Made by a program: the position numbers and the translations under genes. Shown one piece after another: positions 26,578 to 35,167 of a stretch of 64,000 nucleotides of DNA (position 1 is its first letter; the number at the start of each line of letters is the position of its first letter). The stretch lies in the NCBI GenBank assembly GCA_016708925.1, contig JADJET010000001.1, forward strand, positions 62,001 through 126,000, in the 5' to 3' direction. Origin of the DNA: Gammaproteobacteria bacterium. Lineage in GTDB: Bacteria; Pseudomonadota; Gammaproteobacteria; Pseudomonadales; Porticoccaceae. The notes under the pieces were generated by a model. The model saw only the letters and a program-made list of their open reading frames with translations. It was not told where the DNA came from and did no database searches.

Positions 26578-27610
26578 TACAGAACTCCCGCATTGAATCC
26601 TTCAAGGTGCCACAATTGCTCATCAACAATCAGCTCGCCCCCGCTCGACAGAACAATTCGAGTGCGAAGGTCGCTATCAGAGACTGCGCATAAGGCAATC
26701 ACGTCGGTTTCGCCACTATTCGCAACAAGCTGCAGGGCATTCTTCGTGAGAGTCTTCGTCACGATAACGGCTTGGTCACTTTAAGTCCGGGGCATAGCTG
26801 CTCTAAATGGTCGTCATTAAACCCATATCCAATAAACATGAGGCGGGTCGCGTTTGCTACGCAACGATTTCCCGAAGTTCTCTGGTCATCAAATGCCCAT
26901 CGGAAGCTTTCGCGATATTTACTGGCGCCCGGCGTGATGATCACAGGCACTCTGTCGGTTTCCATGGGTGACCGAATTACTTTTCCTCCTACATCGAACC
27001 AGTCTAGGCTTCCATGCGGCTTGTAAACTGATAAGCATGGCAACGACCGAAGCAGTGTGTTTCTCCCCGAGACATACGATTCTCGATGCGCGTCTGCGGC
27101 GCGCTTGGGATCAGCGAATCCATAAAGGTAGCCACTAAATCTCGAATCAACCCCGATCTCGGCAGCCTCGGTTGCCAGCTCGACGAGCCGATCGTAGTTC
27201 GGTGTGATGAGATGAAATCTCTTGCCTGCTTTGAACAGATGCTTCACAAATGCCGTGAACGGCAATTGACGTTTCCCGGACAAAACACGTCCGAACACTT
27301 GTCTTTCCTTGTAAGCAATGAACATTGCCGTTGCGGCGACGATCGCATCGACGGTCAGGGCATTGAGTGTAGTTTTCCCCATTGCCGCTTCAAGATGATC
27401 GCCGCTATCAAGCGCAGCGACGACATCGGCCCAAGCTGGGTCAGGCGACGCGACGATCTTGTTGGGTATGACCTGCTTGAGATGCTCCGCAAGTGGCCAC
27501 ATTCCGGGAATGCCTTCGGCGATTGATAAGCCCGTGCCGACGACCAGCAGAAGCCCCTCCTGCAAGTGGTCCTGCAGTTGCCGCTTTACCTTGGATAGAT
27601 CAAGCGTCAC
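26577..27610 (-). CDS. SIR2-family NADase-like defence protein, frameshifted near its end
   Basis: A SIR2-like protein of about 344 residues when one base is restored. NAD-pocket motifs: LLVVGTGLSIAEGIPGMW (residues 21-38), ITPNYDRLVE (N138, D140) and the catalytic-His element KPHGSLDWF (H199). Near the end the frame breaks at about 26769-26771: KVTKP is followed by a stop, while the next frame continues VIVTKTLTKNALQLVANS to the stop overlapping herA. In known SIR2-HerA systems this protein cleaves NAD when phage infection is sensed. GTG start directly after the DUF2130 stop. The NAD motifs all precede the break, so a shortened product might keep activity. Confidence 0.87.
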
Positions 27611-28900
27611 TTATAAGCCCGCAGCGCTGTTCGGGCCGGTCAGGACTGGCAACTCCAAGCCTACAATTTCCTGAAGTGACTTTCCTGCGATTCCTTGCAA
27701 GTCGCCGTACATTCCCACCGTGGCTTGCATTACACGCTCGATCTGCTCCTCGCGCTTGGCCCACTGCTTCATGATCGCCTTGCGTTCCCTGTCGAGATCC
27801 TCCTGCATCGACGAGAACGCCTCGACAATGGCCTCCACGCGGTGGCGAAAGCGTGGCCCGGTGAGGTACTGGTAAACCATCTCGGTCTTGGTGTGCTGGC
27901 CTTCGGATACCGCGCGGGCCATGCTGACCTGTTGCAGGGAGTGCCGCAGCACGGTGGCCACCGGCAACGCGGCACGCGGGCTGGTGACCCACACGCCGTC
28001 CACCACGTCGAAGCCTTCGACGCTCTTGGGCAGCGCCTGGCTGACCAGCACCGCGACCTCGGCCTTCGCCGTGCGCTGGTCTTCGCGCAGCTTGGTCAAC
28101 CAGCCATCGCTCCAGTTTCTGGTGCGTTTCGATTCCCACAGGATGGTGCCGCAGGCTTGGCCGCTGGGGTTCATCACCCGCTGTAGCGCGTCGCCACCGA
28201 ATTGGCCCTTGGGCACGGGCTCGATGGTGTCGAAGGGGAACTTGGCGCGCAGCAGGCTTTCCAGTTCAAGCTCCTGCACCTCGCCTTGCAGTTGCTGTGA
28301 GCCTTGCTCAGCCTTCTGCTTGAGTTCCTCGATCTTCTGCTGCATGGAGGCGATGGTCTGGTCTTTTTCCATCACCTTGAGTTTGAGCCCTTCTTCGGCC
28401 TCGCGCTTGGCCTGCGTGCGCACCTCGGTCAGCCCTTCCTGCACGCGCTTTTCGACGGTGAGTTCGAGTTCGCGCCGGGCGTCGTCCAGTTCGCGCTGCT
28501 TTCTGATGAGTTCGGCTTGGGCGTTCTGGGCCTCGGCCAGTTTTTCGTCGCGAGACTTGAGCACTTCCTGAAGTTCGGCGAGCTCGCGTGTCTTGCCTTC
28601 CAGTTCTGTCGCGGCGGCCTGCTTGGCTTTCTTCGATTCTTCGGCGACGACGCGGGCGCGCTCGGCCTTCAGTTGCGCAGCGACTTGATCGGCGACTTGT
28701 TCATCCAGCGTGCGCTTGGCCTCGGCGATCTGTTTTTCCTTATCGCGGACGGACTGCTCACGTTGCGCGATTTCCGCGTCTTTCTGAGATAACTTCAGCT
28801 CGAACTGCTGCTTGGTAGCTGCGATGAGAGGTGCGGCCAAGGACTCGGTGAGCCGGATTTCGATCTTGCAGCTTGGACAGATGATGGTGGGTTCGGTCAT
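27611..28900 (-). CDS. DUF2130 protein (coiled coil plus nuclease-like C-terminal domain)
   Basis: 429 residues: one N-terminal Cys8-x2-Cys11 knuckle, a long coiled coil (about 30-215, rich in E, K, Q and A), then the conserved DUF2130 domain, with LRAKFPFDTIEPVPKGQFGG, GTILWESKRTRNWSDGWL and QRTAKAEVAVLVSQALP. Asp237 and Glu256-x-Lys258 give a PD-(D/E)xK-like arrangement, so DNA cleavage is plausible but unproven. ATGA overlap with the KilA-N gene before it and no gap to the SIR2 GTG after it place it firmly in the defence operon. The frame is intact. Confidence 0.85.
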   Translation of the reverse strand: MTEPTIICPSCKIEIRLTESLAAPLIAATKQQFELKLSQKDAEIAQREQSVRDKEKQIAEAKRTLDEQVADQVAAQLKAERARVVAEESKKAKQAAATELEGKTRELAELQEVLKSRDEKLAEAQNAQAELIRKQRELDDARRELELTVEKRVQEGLTEVRTQAKREAEEGLKLKVMEKDQTIASMQQKIEELKQKAEQGSQQLQGEVQELELESLLRAKFPFDTIEPVPKGQFGGDALQRVMNPSGQACGTILWESKRTRNWSDGWLTKLREDQRTAKAEVAVLVSQALPKSVEGFDVVDGVWVTSPRAALPVATVLRHSLQQVSMARAVSEGQHTKTEMVYQYLTGPRFRHRVEAIVEAFSSMQEDLDRERKAIMKQWAKREEQIERVMQATVGMYGDLQGIAGKSLQEIVGLELPVLTGPNSAAGL

Positions 28901-29742
28901 TTCCCGGTCCTCCTGTTTGTACCGGCACCCGTTAGCCGCTTGATGGAGCCGATACCGACCAGCGACCGCATCTGCGTGATGGCGATGGCGTTCAACTGGG
29001 CCAGTCGCTGCGGGGCGGCCAGGCCTTGGTGAATCAATACGGCGTTGATGCTTTCCAGGTTCGACAGCACCACGAGTTGTTCCAGCGTGGCATCGTCGCG
29101 CAGGTTGCCGCGCTGCGCGAGGTTGGCTTGCCGCCACTGGGCGGCGGTGATACCGAACAGGGCCACGTTGAGCAGGTCGGCCTCGCTGGCATAGATGACG
29201 CTGGTCTGCGTCGGGGTCAGGCGCTGGGGGATCAGGCGGGCCTTGATGGCGTCGGTGTGGATCTTGTAGTTGACCTTGGCCAGGGTGCGTTGGAAGTTCC
29301 ATTCCAGCGCAGTGGCGCGGGATTCTTCGTCCTTGAGGCGCTGGAACTCCTTGATGAGATAGAGCTTGAATTCCGGGCTGAGCCAGGAACCAAATTCGAA
29401 GGCGATGTCGCGGTGGGCAAAGGTGCCGCCGTAGCGCCCCGTCTTGGCGTGCAGCCCAATGGCGCCCGTCGCTTTGATCCATTTTTTGGCGGACAGGAAG
29501 AAGCTGTTGCGCCCGGCTTCGTTTCTAATTCCCTCGAATTCGAGGGAATTGAAATTCGCGTTGTTGAGTTGCTCCCACACGCCCAGGAACAGGACCGTGT
29601 CCTTGTTCTTGAGCCACTGTTCGATCAGTGCCCCGCCGCCGTCGAAGCCCCTGACCATGTCGGTCAGCGAGATGTAGTCCTGCTCATGGCGGGTCGCAAT
29701 GGCGATTTGCGTACCCTGCACGACGATGGTTTTGTTCTTCAT
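28897..29742 (-). CDS. KilA-N domain protein
   Basis: About 281 residues. The first 130 form a KilA-N DNA-binding domain (DYISLTDMVRGFDGG, LIEQWLKNKDTVLFLGVWE, WIKATGAIGLHAKTGRYGGTFAHRDIAFEFGSWLSPEFKLYLIKEFQRLK). The rest is helical with no recognised domain. KilA-N is common in phage proteins and scattered in bacterial islands. The ATG at 29742 is preferred over that at 29754: it has a GGGGGTTGAG ribosome site and forms the ATGA overlap with the stop of the helicase remnant. Its stop overlaps DUF2130. Role within the operon unknown; DNA targeting is a guess. Confidence 0.85.
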   Translation of the reverse strand: MKNKTIVVQGTQIAIATRHEQDYISLTDMVRGFDGGGALIEQWLKNKDTVLFLGVWEQLNNANFNSLEFEGIRNEAGRNSFFLSAKKWIKATGAIGLHAKTGRYGGTFAHRDIAFEFGSWLSPEFKLYLIKEFQRLKDEESRATALEWNFQRTLAKVNYKIHTDAIKARLIPQRLTPTQTSVIYASEADLLNVALFGITAAQWRQANLAQRGNLRDDATLEQLVVLSNLESINAVLIHQGLAAPQRLAQLNAIAITQMRSLVGIGSIKRLTGAGTNRRTGK

Positions 29743-30281
29743 CTCAACCCCCATTCGATGCTGAACAGTGTTCTTTCCTCGACCTGCTGCTGGAGCTGAG
29801 CCTCAAGCTGGCCGATGAGGTCGTCGCGCTGGGTCTCGACTTCGTCCTGCCGGGCAAACAGCTCGCGGCGTAGTTTACTGCGCCTGCCTTCCAGCTCACG
29901 CTGCTTCTGGTGCCACTGCTTGCGCAGGTTGGCCGGCACGATGATGAGCATCTTCCGTCGCCGTTCGGCCCAGCGTTGGGAGATGACCAAACCGGCTTCG
30001 ATGGTCTTGCCCAGACCGACCTCGTCGGCCAGGATCACGCCACGGGACAGCGGGTTCCTGCAGGCGAACAGCGCCGCCTCGACCTGATGCGGGTTCAGGT
30101 CCACTTGCGCATCGACCAGGGTGGAGGCCAGGACTCCACGGAGTCGCCCGCTGCGCGCCGGGTCAGCAGCCAAGCAAAGTATTGGCTCTGGTACGGCGTC
30201 AGAAGCGGCTGTGTCGTCAACGTCGATCCTCCCCTGCTCTTCCTCGAGCGTGATTCGGCGGCTGGCTTGATCCGAGCTCAC
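29739..30281 (-). pseudogene. SNF2-type helicase with a large in-frame internal deletion
   Basis: 180 residues. Residues 1-122 are the N-terminus of an SNF2-family helicase through motif Ia: ADEVGLGKTIEAGLV (85-99), MLIIVPANLRKQW. Immediately after, from about residue 125, the sequence is the far C-terminus of the same family: RELEGRRSKLRRELFARQDE and the ending VEERTLFSIEW. Intact relatives are roughly 900-1000 residues, so several hundred, including motifs II-VI, are missing while the frame is kept. It has GTG start and GTGA overlap with the HTH gene. No ATPase activity is expected, yet translational coupling along the operon is preserved. Confidence 0.8.
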
Positions 30282-30475
30282 TCGGCCTCCGGCTTCTTCT
30301 TGCTGATGCTTTCGGCGATCCAGCGATCCAGCTCCGAGCGGCGAAAGCGCCAGGTCCCTCCAAGCTTGAACGCCGGAATCTCTCCTTTCTGGGCAAGGCG
30401 ATAGGCCGTCCGTTTCCCTATCTTCAGGTAGGCGGATATCTCGTCGAGCGTCAGGATTTCACCCTCTCTATCCAT
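30278..30475 (-). CDS. Excisionase-like helix-turn-helix protein, first gene of the defence operon
   Basis: 65 residues with a MerR-type/excisionase HTH: ILTLDEISAYLKIGKRTAYR, then LAQKGEIPAFKLGGTWRFRRSELDRWI. Such small proteins often head defence operons or control mobile elements; here it may regulate its own operon. The ATG at 30475 has GGGCGAG upstream. The open frame reaches 30541, but those codons show no homology. It overlaps the SNF2 GTG start. The 283-base gap to the plus-strand reductase gene (30476-30758) is AT-rich and should carry divergent promoters. Confidence 0.85.
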   Translation of the reverse strand: MDREGEILTLDEISAYLKIGKRTAYRLAQKGEIPAFKLGGTWRFRRSELDRWIAESISKKKPEAE

Positions 30476-30758
30476 CACCGGCTCGCCCTTGAGGCTGATC
30501 GTTATTAACTTACTACTTGCAAAACACGCCAATCCTTCCAAATTTTGACATCATCGCCTCCCGATTGCATCTTGAATGCGGATTCACGGGCACTTGGCCA
30601 AGCGTGATCCTCTCAATGCCTGAACGGAGACGACCTTCGGACAAGCATCGGCATCAGGCTTATGCATTTTTGCCTTTGGGTTATAAGGAATCAGTTTTTT
30701 ACGACAATCCGGCAGCAGGCTAAGATTCGCGCCCGCATCCAGTTCATGCAGCACCGCC

Positions 30759-32423
30759 ATGTACCTCTACGATGATCGGGACCGTTGTCTCCTGCGCGAG
30801 CGGGTGCGGCAGTTTCGCGACCAGACTGCGCGCTATCTGGAGGGCGATCTTCCGGAAGATCAATTCCGTCCATTGCGCCTGCAGAACGGGCTTTATATCC
30901 AGCGTCTGGCGCCCATGCTGCGGGTCAGCATTCCCTACGGCCTGATCTCGGCGTCGCAACTGCGCCGCCTCGCCCATATCGCCCGCACCTACGACAAGGG
31001 CTACGCCCATTTCACGACGCGCCAGAACATCCAGTTCAACTGGCCGCAACTGCCCGAGGTGCCGGACATTCTGGCCGAGCTGGCCGCAGTCGATATGCAC
31101 GCGATCCAGACCAGCGGCAACTGCATCCGCAATATCACCTCCGACGAGTTTGCCGGCATTGCGCCCGATGAGGTGGAAGATCCGCGTCCCTGGTGCGAGC
31201 TGGTGCGGCACTGGTCCACCTTTCACCCGGAATTCGCCTATCTGCCGCGCAAGTTCAAGATCGCCGTGAGCGGGTCCGAGAGCGATCGCGCCGCGATTCA
31301 GGTGCACGACATCGGTCTGCAACTGGTGAAGAACGCGGCGGGCGCGCTGGGATTCCGGGTGTACGTGGGCGGCGGGCTCGGGCGCACGCCGGTGATCGGC
31401 GAGGTGATTGGCGAATTCATCGAACCGCGCCACCTGTTGACCTATCTGGAAGCCATTTTGCGTGTCTACAACCGCTACGGGCGGCGTGACAACAAATACA
31501 AGGCCCGCATCAAGATACTGGTCAAGGCATGGGGAGCCGAGGTGTTCGGGGCGCGGGTCGCCGCCGAGTGGCAGCACCTGAAGGATGGCCCCAATACCCT
31601 GACCGAAGCGGATTTTGCTCACGTCCGGCAGTTTTTCACCGCCCCGGCCTATGCGGCGGTCGATGTCGCGGCGGCAGAAGCCACCGTCAGCGTCTGCGCC
31701 GCCGCGGAACGCGCCTTTGCGCGCTGGCTGGAACGCAATGTCCGCGCCCACCGCGTGCCCGGCTATTGCGCGGTGGTGCTGTCGCTCAAACCGGTCGGCG
31801 TGGCGCCGGGGGATGTGACCGACGCGCAGCTCGACGCCATTGCCGATCTCGCCGACCGCTACGCCTTTGGCGAGGCGCGCGTCACCCATCATCAGAATCT
31901 GGTGCTCGCCGATGTGCGGCGCGACGATCTCCCTGAGCTATGGCGTGCGCTGAAAGCCCAAGGCTTTGCGACTCCCACCATCGGCACCCTGAGCGACATC
32001 ATCTGCTGCCCGGGCGGCGACTTCTGCTCGCTGGCCAACGCCAAATCCATTCCGATCGCCGAGGCGATCCAGCGCGAATTCGACGATCTCGACTATCTCT
32101 ACGATCTCGGCGATCTGACCCTGAATATCTCCGGCTGCATGAATGCCTGCGGTCATCACCATGTCGGCAACATCGGTATTCTCGGCGTCGACAAGAAAGG
32201 CGAGGAGTTCTACCAGATCCAGATCGGCGGCGAAGCGGGCTCCCGCGCCGCGCTCGGCCAGGTGCTCGGGCCGTCGTTTTACGCATCGGAAGTGCCGCGG
32301 GTGATTGCCCGCATTCTCGACGTCTATGTGCAGCGCCGCCACGAGGGCGAGACCTTCATCGAAACCTACCGCCGCGTCGGTGTGGAACCTTTCAAGGACA
32401 GTGTCTATGCCAAAGCTGCTTAA
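30759..32423 (+). CDS. Sulfite/nitrite reductase haemoprotein, CysI family
   Basis: 554 residues, siroheme and 4Fe-4S enzyme reducing sulfite to sulfide (or nitrite to ammonia). Two ferredoxin-like repeats: KGYAHFTTRQNIQFNW with IQTSGNCIRNITSDE, and ARVTHHQNLVLADV. Cluster/siroheme ligands are in IICCPGGDFCSLANAKS and LNISGCMNACGHHHVGNIGI. The paired DUF934 gene, which overlaps its end, points to assimilatory sulfite reduction as in Pseudomonas-type loci. Start ATG at 30759. The reductant partner is not encoded here. Confidence 0.92.
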   Translation: MYLYDDRDRCLLRERVRQFRDQTARYLEGDLPEDQFRPLRLQNGLYIQRLAPMLRVSIPYGLISASQLRRLAHIARTYDKGYAHFTTRQNIQFNWPQLPEVPDILAELAAVDMHAIQTSGNCIRNITSDEFAGIAPDEVEDPRPWCELVRHWSTFHPEFAYLPRKFKIAVSGSESDRAAIQVHDIGLQLVKNAAGALGFRVYVGGGLGRTPVIGEVIGEFIEPRHLLTYLEAILRVYNRYGRRDNKYKARIKILVKAWGAEVFGARVAAEWQHLKDGPNTLTEADFAHVRQFFTAPAYAAVDVAAAEATVSVCAAAERAFARWLERNVRAHRVPGYCAVVLSLKPVGVAPGDVTDAQLDAIADLADRYAFGEARVTHHQNLVLADVRRDDLPELWRALKAQGFATPTIGTLSDIICCPGGDFCSLANAKSIPIAEAIQREFDDLDYLYDLGDLTLNISGCMNACGHHHVGNIGILGVDKKGEEFYQIQIGGEAGSRAALGQVLGPSFYASEVPRVIARILDVYVQRRHEGETFIETYRRVGVEPFKDSVYAKAA

Positions 32424-32877
32424 GGCGGGGAGCTTCACCGGCGATGTGTGGCAGCGCTTCGACGGCGATGCGGCACCCATTGCGGAGGGCGACGCCCTGT
32501 TGTTTCCCCTCCCCGTCTGGCTGGCACGGCGCGACGCCCTGCTCGCCCGCGATGCCAGCCGCACCGGCATCTGGCTGAACGGCGACGAGGAACCCGATCA
32601 GATCGCCGCGGATATCCACCGCTTCGGCTGCATCGCGGTCAACTTTCCCACGTTCATGGATGGGCGCGGCTTTTCCTGCGGCCGCCTGCTGCGCGAGCGC
32701 TACGGATTCCGCGGCGAATTGCGCGCGGTCGGCGACATCTTTGTCGATCAACTGCATTTTTTGCACCGCTGCGGGTTCGATGCCTTCGAGCTACCGGACG
32801 ACACCTCGCTCGACACGGCGCGCAACTGTCTGGAGGCGTTCAGCGTTCACTACCAGGCCGCCTGCGATCCCGCCTGA
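32407..32877 (+). CDS. DUF934 protein (sulfite-reductase-associated)
   Basis: 156 residues; family always found beside CysI-type reductases, thought to help sulfur assimilation. Motifs: GIWLNGDEEPDQIAADI, IAVNFPTFMDGRGFS, LRAVGDIFVDQLHFLHRCGF. The ATG at 32407 lies inside the reductase gene (17-base overlap), so the two are translationally coupled. Confidence 0.92.
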   Translation: MPKLLKAGSFTGDVWQRFDGDAAPIAEGDALLFPLPVWLARRDALLARDASRTGIWLNGDEEPDQIAADIHRFGCIAVNFPTFMDGRGFSCGRLLRERYGFRGELRAVGDIFVDQLHFLHRCGFDAFELPDDTSLDTARNCLEAFSVHYQAACDPA

Positions 32878-32921
32878 TGGCGTCAATCGAGACCTCCTGA
32901 ACGCCGCGCCATTGCGGCACA

Positions 32922-34121
32922 ATGGCGGGGTGCGGACCCGGTGCTCCAAAGTTGAACGACGCAGTATTCCATTCGTTTTTTCTGATCTTCTGTGGCGCCG
33001 CGGTGCTGGCCACGGTCGCGCTCTACGGTCGCCAGCCGCTGCTGGTCGCCTATATCGCGCTCGGCGCCCTGCTCGGCCCGTCCGGTTTCGGACTGACTCC
33101 GGACGTTGCGCTGATCACCGATATTTCCCACATCGGGATCATTTTCCTGTTGTTTCTGCTCGGCCTCGACATGCAGCCCGCCGCGCTGGCGCGGGTGTTC
33201 CGGCAGATTACCCACGTTGCCGTCATCAGCTCGCTGATCTTCGCGGCGGCGGGCTACTGCATCGCCCGCACATTCGGATTCACGCCCATCGAGGCGCTGA
33301 TCGTGGGTGCGGCCATGATGTTTTCCAGCACCATCATCGGCATCAAGCTGCTGCCGACCACGGTGCTGCATCACCGACCCATCGGCGAACTCATGGTCGG
33401 CATGCTGCTGTTGCAGGATTTTCTTGCGATCATCCTGTTGCTGGTGCTGGGCGGAATTGATACTGGCGGGATCGACACCGGTCGCATCGCCCGTACACTG
33501 TTGTCCCTGCCACTGGTCGCAGCCTGCTCAGCTCTGGCGGTGCGATTCGTTATCTTGAAGCTCTTCGCCCGCTACGATCGCATGGGCGAATACATGTTTC
33601 TGCTCGCCATCGGCTGGTGCCTGGGCGTCGCGGAACTATCCCATCAACTCGGATTGTCGCGGGAGATCGGTGCCTTTATCGCCGGCATCAGCATCGCCAC
33701 CAGCCCGATTTCCCAGCACATCGCGCTGTCGCTAAAGCCGTTGCGGGATTTTTTCCTGGTGCTGTTTTTCTTCACCATCGGGGCGCGCTTCGATCTGGGG
33801 TTATTGCACGAGATCGCCGTGCCGGCGCTGGTGCTCGGGGTCGGCATGCTGCTGCTCAAACCGGTCACTTTTCGCTTTCTGTTACGAGGGCGGGGCGAGC
33901 GCGCCCGAAATATGGGCTGGGATCTGGGCTGTCGTCTGGGGCAAAGCAGCGAATTTTCGCTGCTGGTGGCCTATCTGGCGGCTGGATTGGGTCTGATCGG
34001 CAATGCCGCCTCGCATTTGATCCAGGCGGCGACCATCCTGACGTTCCTGATTTCCAGCTACATCGTGGTGCTCAACTTCCCCAACCCCATCGCGATCCAT
34101 GACCGCTTGCGGCGGGATTGA
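32922..34121 (+). CDS. KefB/CPA2-type monovalent cation:proton antiporter, transmembrane part only
   Basis: About 399 residues and 12 or so hydrophobic helices: LVAYIALGALLGPSGFGL, ISHIGIIFLLFLLGLDM, GAAMMFSSTIIGIKLLP, HQLGLSREIGAFIAGISIA, FFLVLFFFTIGARFDLGLL and GCRLGQSSEFSLLVAYLA. It has the Na/H exchanger fold of CPA2 antiporters but ends after the last helix, without the cytosolic RCK/TrkA-N domain of KefB/KefC. The first codons are uncertain: an ATG at 32922 has no ribosome site; a TTG at 32952 (LNDAVFHSFF) is possible. Convergent with sohB, only seven bases between stops. Confidence 0.9.
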   Translation: MAGCGPGAPKLNDAVFHSFFLIFCGAAVLATVALYGRQPLLVAYIALGALLGPSGFGLTPDVALITDISHIGIIFLLFLLGLDMQPAALARVFRQITHVAVISSLIFAAAGYCIARTFGFTPIEALIVGAAMMFSSTIIGIKLLPTTVLHHRPIGELMVGMLLLQDFLAIILLLVLGGIDTGGIDTGRIARTLLSLPLVAACSALAVRFVILKLFARYDRMGEYMFLLAIGWCLGVAELSHQLGLSREIGAFIAGISIATSPISQHIALSLKPLRDFFLVLFFFTIGARFDLGLLHEIAVPALVLGVGMLLLKPVTFRFLLRGRGERARNMGWDLGCRLGQSSEFSLLVAYLAAGLGLIGNAASHLIQAATILTFLISSYIVVLNFPNPIAIHDRLRRD

Positions 34122-34128
34122 AACCGCC

Positions 34129-35154
34129 TTACACCGGCAATTGCGGTTCGCGCGCGCCATCCCACCAACTGCGCAGTCGCTGGGCCAACCGCATTTCCAC
34201 GGTTATCCCCAGTCGCTCCAGCAGCGTTTTGTCGGTGACATAGCTGAGTTCGTAGATATCCGCCGTCGCCAGCTGCGCACCGAGGTATTCGTCGCTGGTC
34301 GCCAGCTTGTCCACCAGGCCCAGCGCCAGTGCCTGGGTGCCGAACCAGACCTCGCCAGTGGCGATGGTTTCGATGTCGAGCTGCGGCCGGTGTGCGGCGA
34401 CATGATCCTTGAACAATTCGTGGGTGGCGTCGAGATCGCGCTGGAATTTCTCGCGTCCCGCCGGCGCGTTCTCGCCCAGTACCGTGAGCGTGCGTTTGTA
34501 TTCGCCGGCGGTGAGCAACTCGACGTCGATGTCGTGGCGCTTGAGCAGACGATGGACGTTGGGAATCTGCGCCATGACGCCAATCGAGCCCAGCACCGCG
34601 AAGGGCGCGGCGAGGATGTTGCCGGCAACGCAGGCCATCATGTAGCCGCCACTGGCCGCCACCTTGTCCACGCATACCGTGAGCGGAATGCCGGCCTTGA
34701 CGATGCGGTCCAGCTGGCTCGCCGCGAGTCCGTAGGCATGCACCATCCCGCCGCCACTTTCGAGCCGCACGACGATTTCGTCGCCGGAACGGGCGCGCAA
34801 CAAGGCAGCGGTAATTTCCTCGCGCAGCTGATCGACGGCGGAAGCCCGCAGATCGCCGTGAAAATCGAGCACAAAAATCCGGCGCCGGCTGTCATCGGAC
34901 TGTTTTGCCTGCTTTTGCGAACGGCGCTGCGCGCGCCGGATGGATCTGCGCGCCTTCGGTGACGCCAGGGCCAGATCGAGGGTATCGCCCAAATCCTCCA
35001 CCCCGGCATTGAAGTCGCGAACCTCAAGCCGCCCCCGATCCGGCAGGCGAGATTTACGCGCGAATGCCGCGATTACACCCAGGCACGCGGCGAAGGCGAG
35101 CAGCAGGGTGAATGCTTTTGCCAAAAACAGGGCATATTCTGCTGCCAATCCCAC
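34129..35154 (-). CDS. sohB: Inner-membrane serine protease SohB
   Basis: 341 residues: N-terminal signal anchor (LFLAKAFTLLLAFAACLGVIA), SohB N-terminal extension, then the signal-peptide-peptidase-like fold with VLDFHGDLRASAV, catalytic Ser168 in VAASGGYMMA, FAVLGSIGV and catalytic Lys220 in GEYKRTLTVLGENA. The active site faces the periplasm. It sits 13 bases after the unknown membrane gene starting at 35803, same strand. Confidence 0.95.
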   Translation of the reverse strand: MGLAAEYALFLAKAFTLLLAFAACLGVIAAFARKSRLPDRGRLEVRDFNAGVEDLGDTLDLALASPKARRSIRRAQRRSQKQAKQSDDSRRRIFVLDFHGDLRASAVDQLREEITAALLRARSGDEIVVRLESGGGMVHAYGLAASQLDRIVKAGIPLTVCVDKVAASGGYMMACVAGNILAAPFAVLGSIGVMAQIPNVHRLLKRHDIDVELLTAGEYKRTLTVLGENAPAGREKFQRDLDATHELFKDHVAAHRPQLDIETIATGEVWFGTQALALGLVDKLATSDEYLGAQLATADIYELSYVTDKTLLERLGITVEMRLAQRLRSWWDGAREPQLPV

Positions 35155-35167
35155 GGTCTACCCTCGT

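Noticed and set aside
30670..30710. TTATAAGGAAT stretch before the sulfite reductase as a CysB site.
   Set aside because: CysB sites are too degenerate to claim from one sequence.
19541..30758. Integrase, transposase or att-site direct repeats that would mark the island as a mobile element.
   Set aside because: None seen. The only mobile-type protein is the excisionase-like HTH, which is common in defence operons without any integrase.
34121..34129. Terminator between the convergent antiporter and sohB genes.
   Set aside because: Only seven bases separate the stops and no hairpin is visible.
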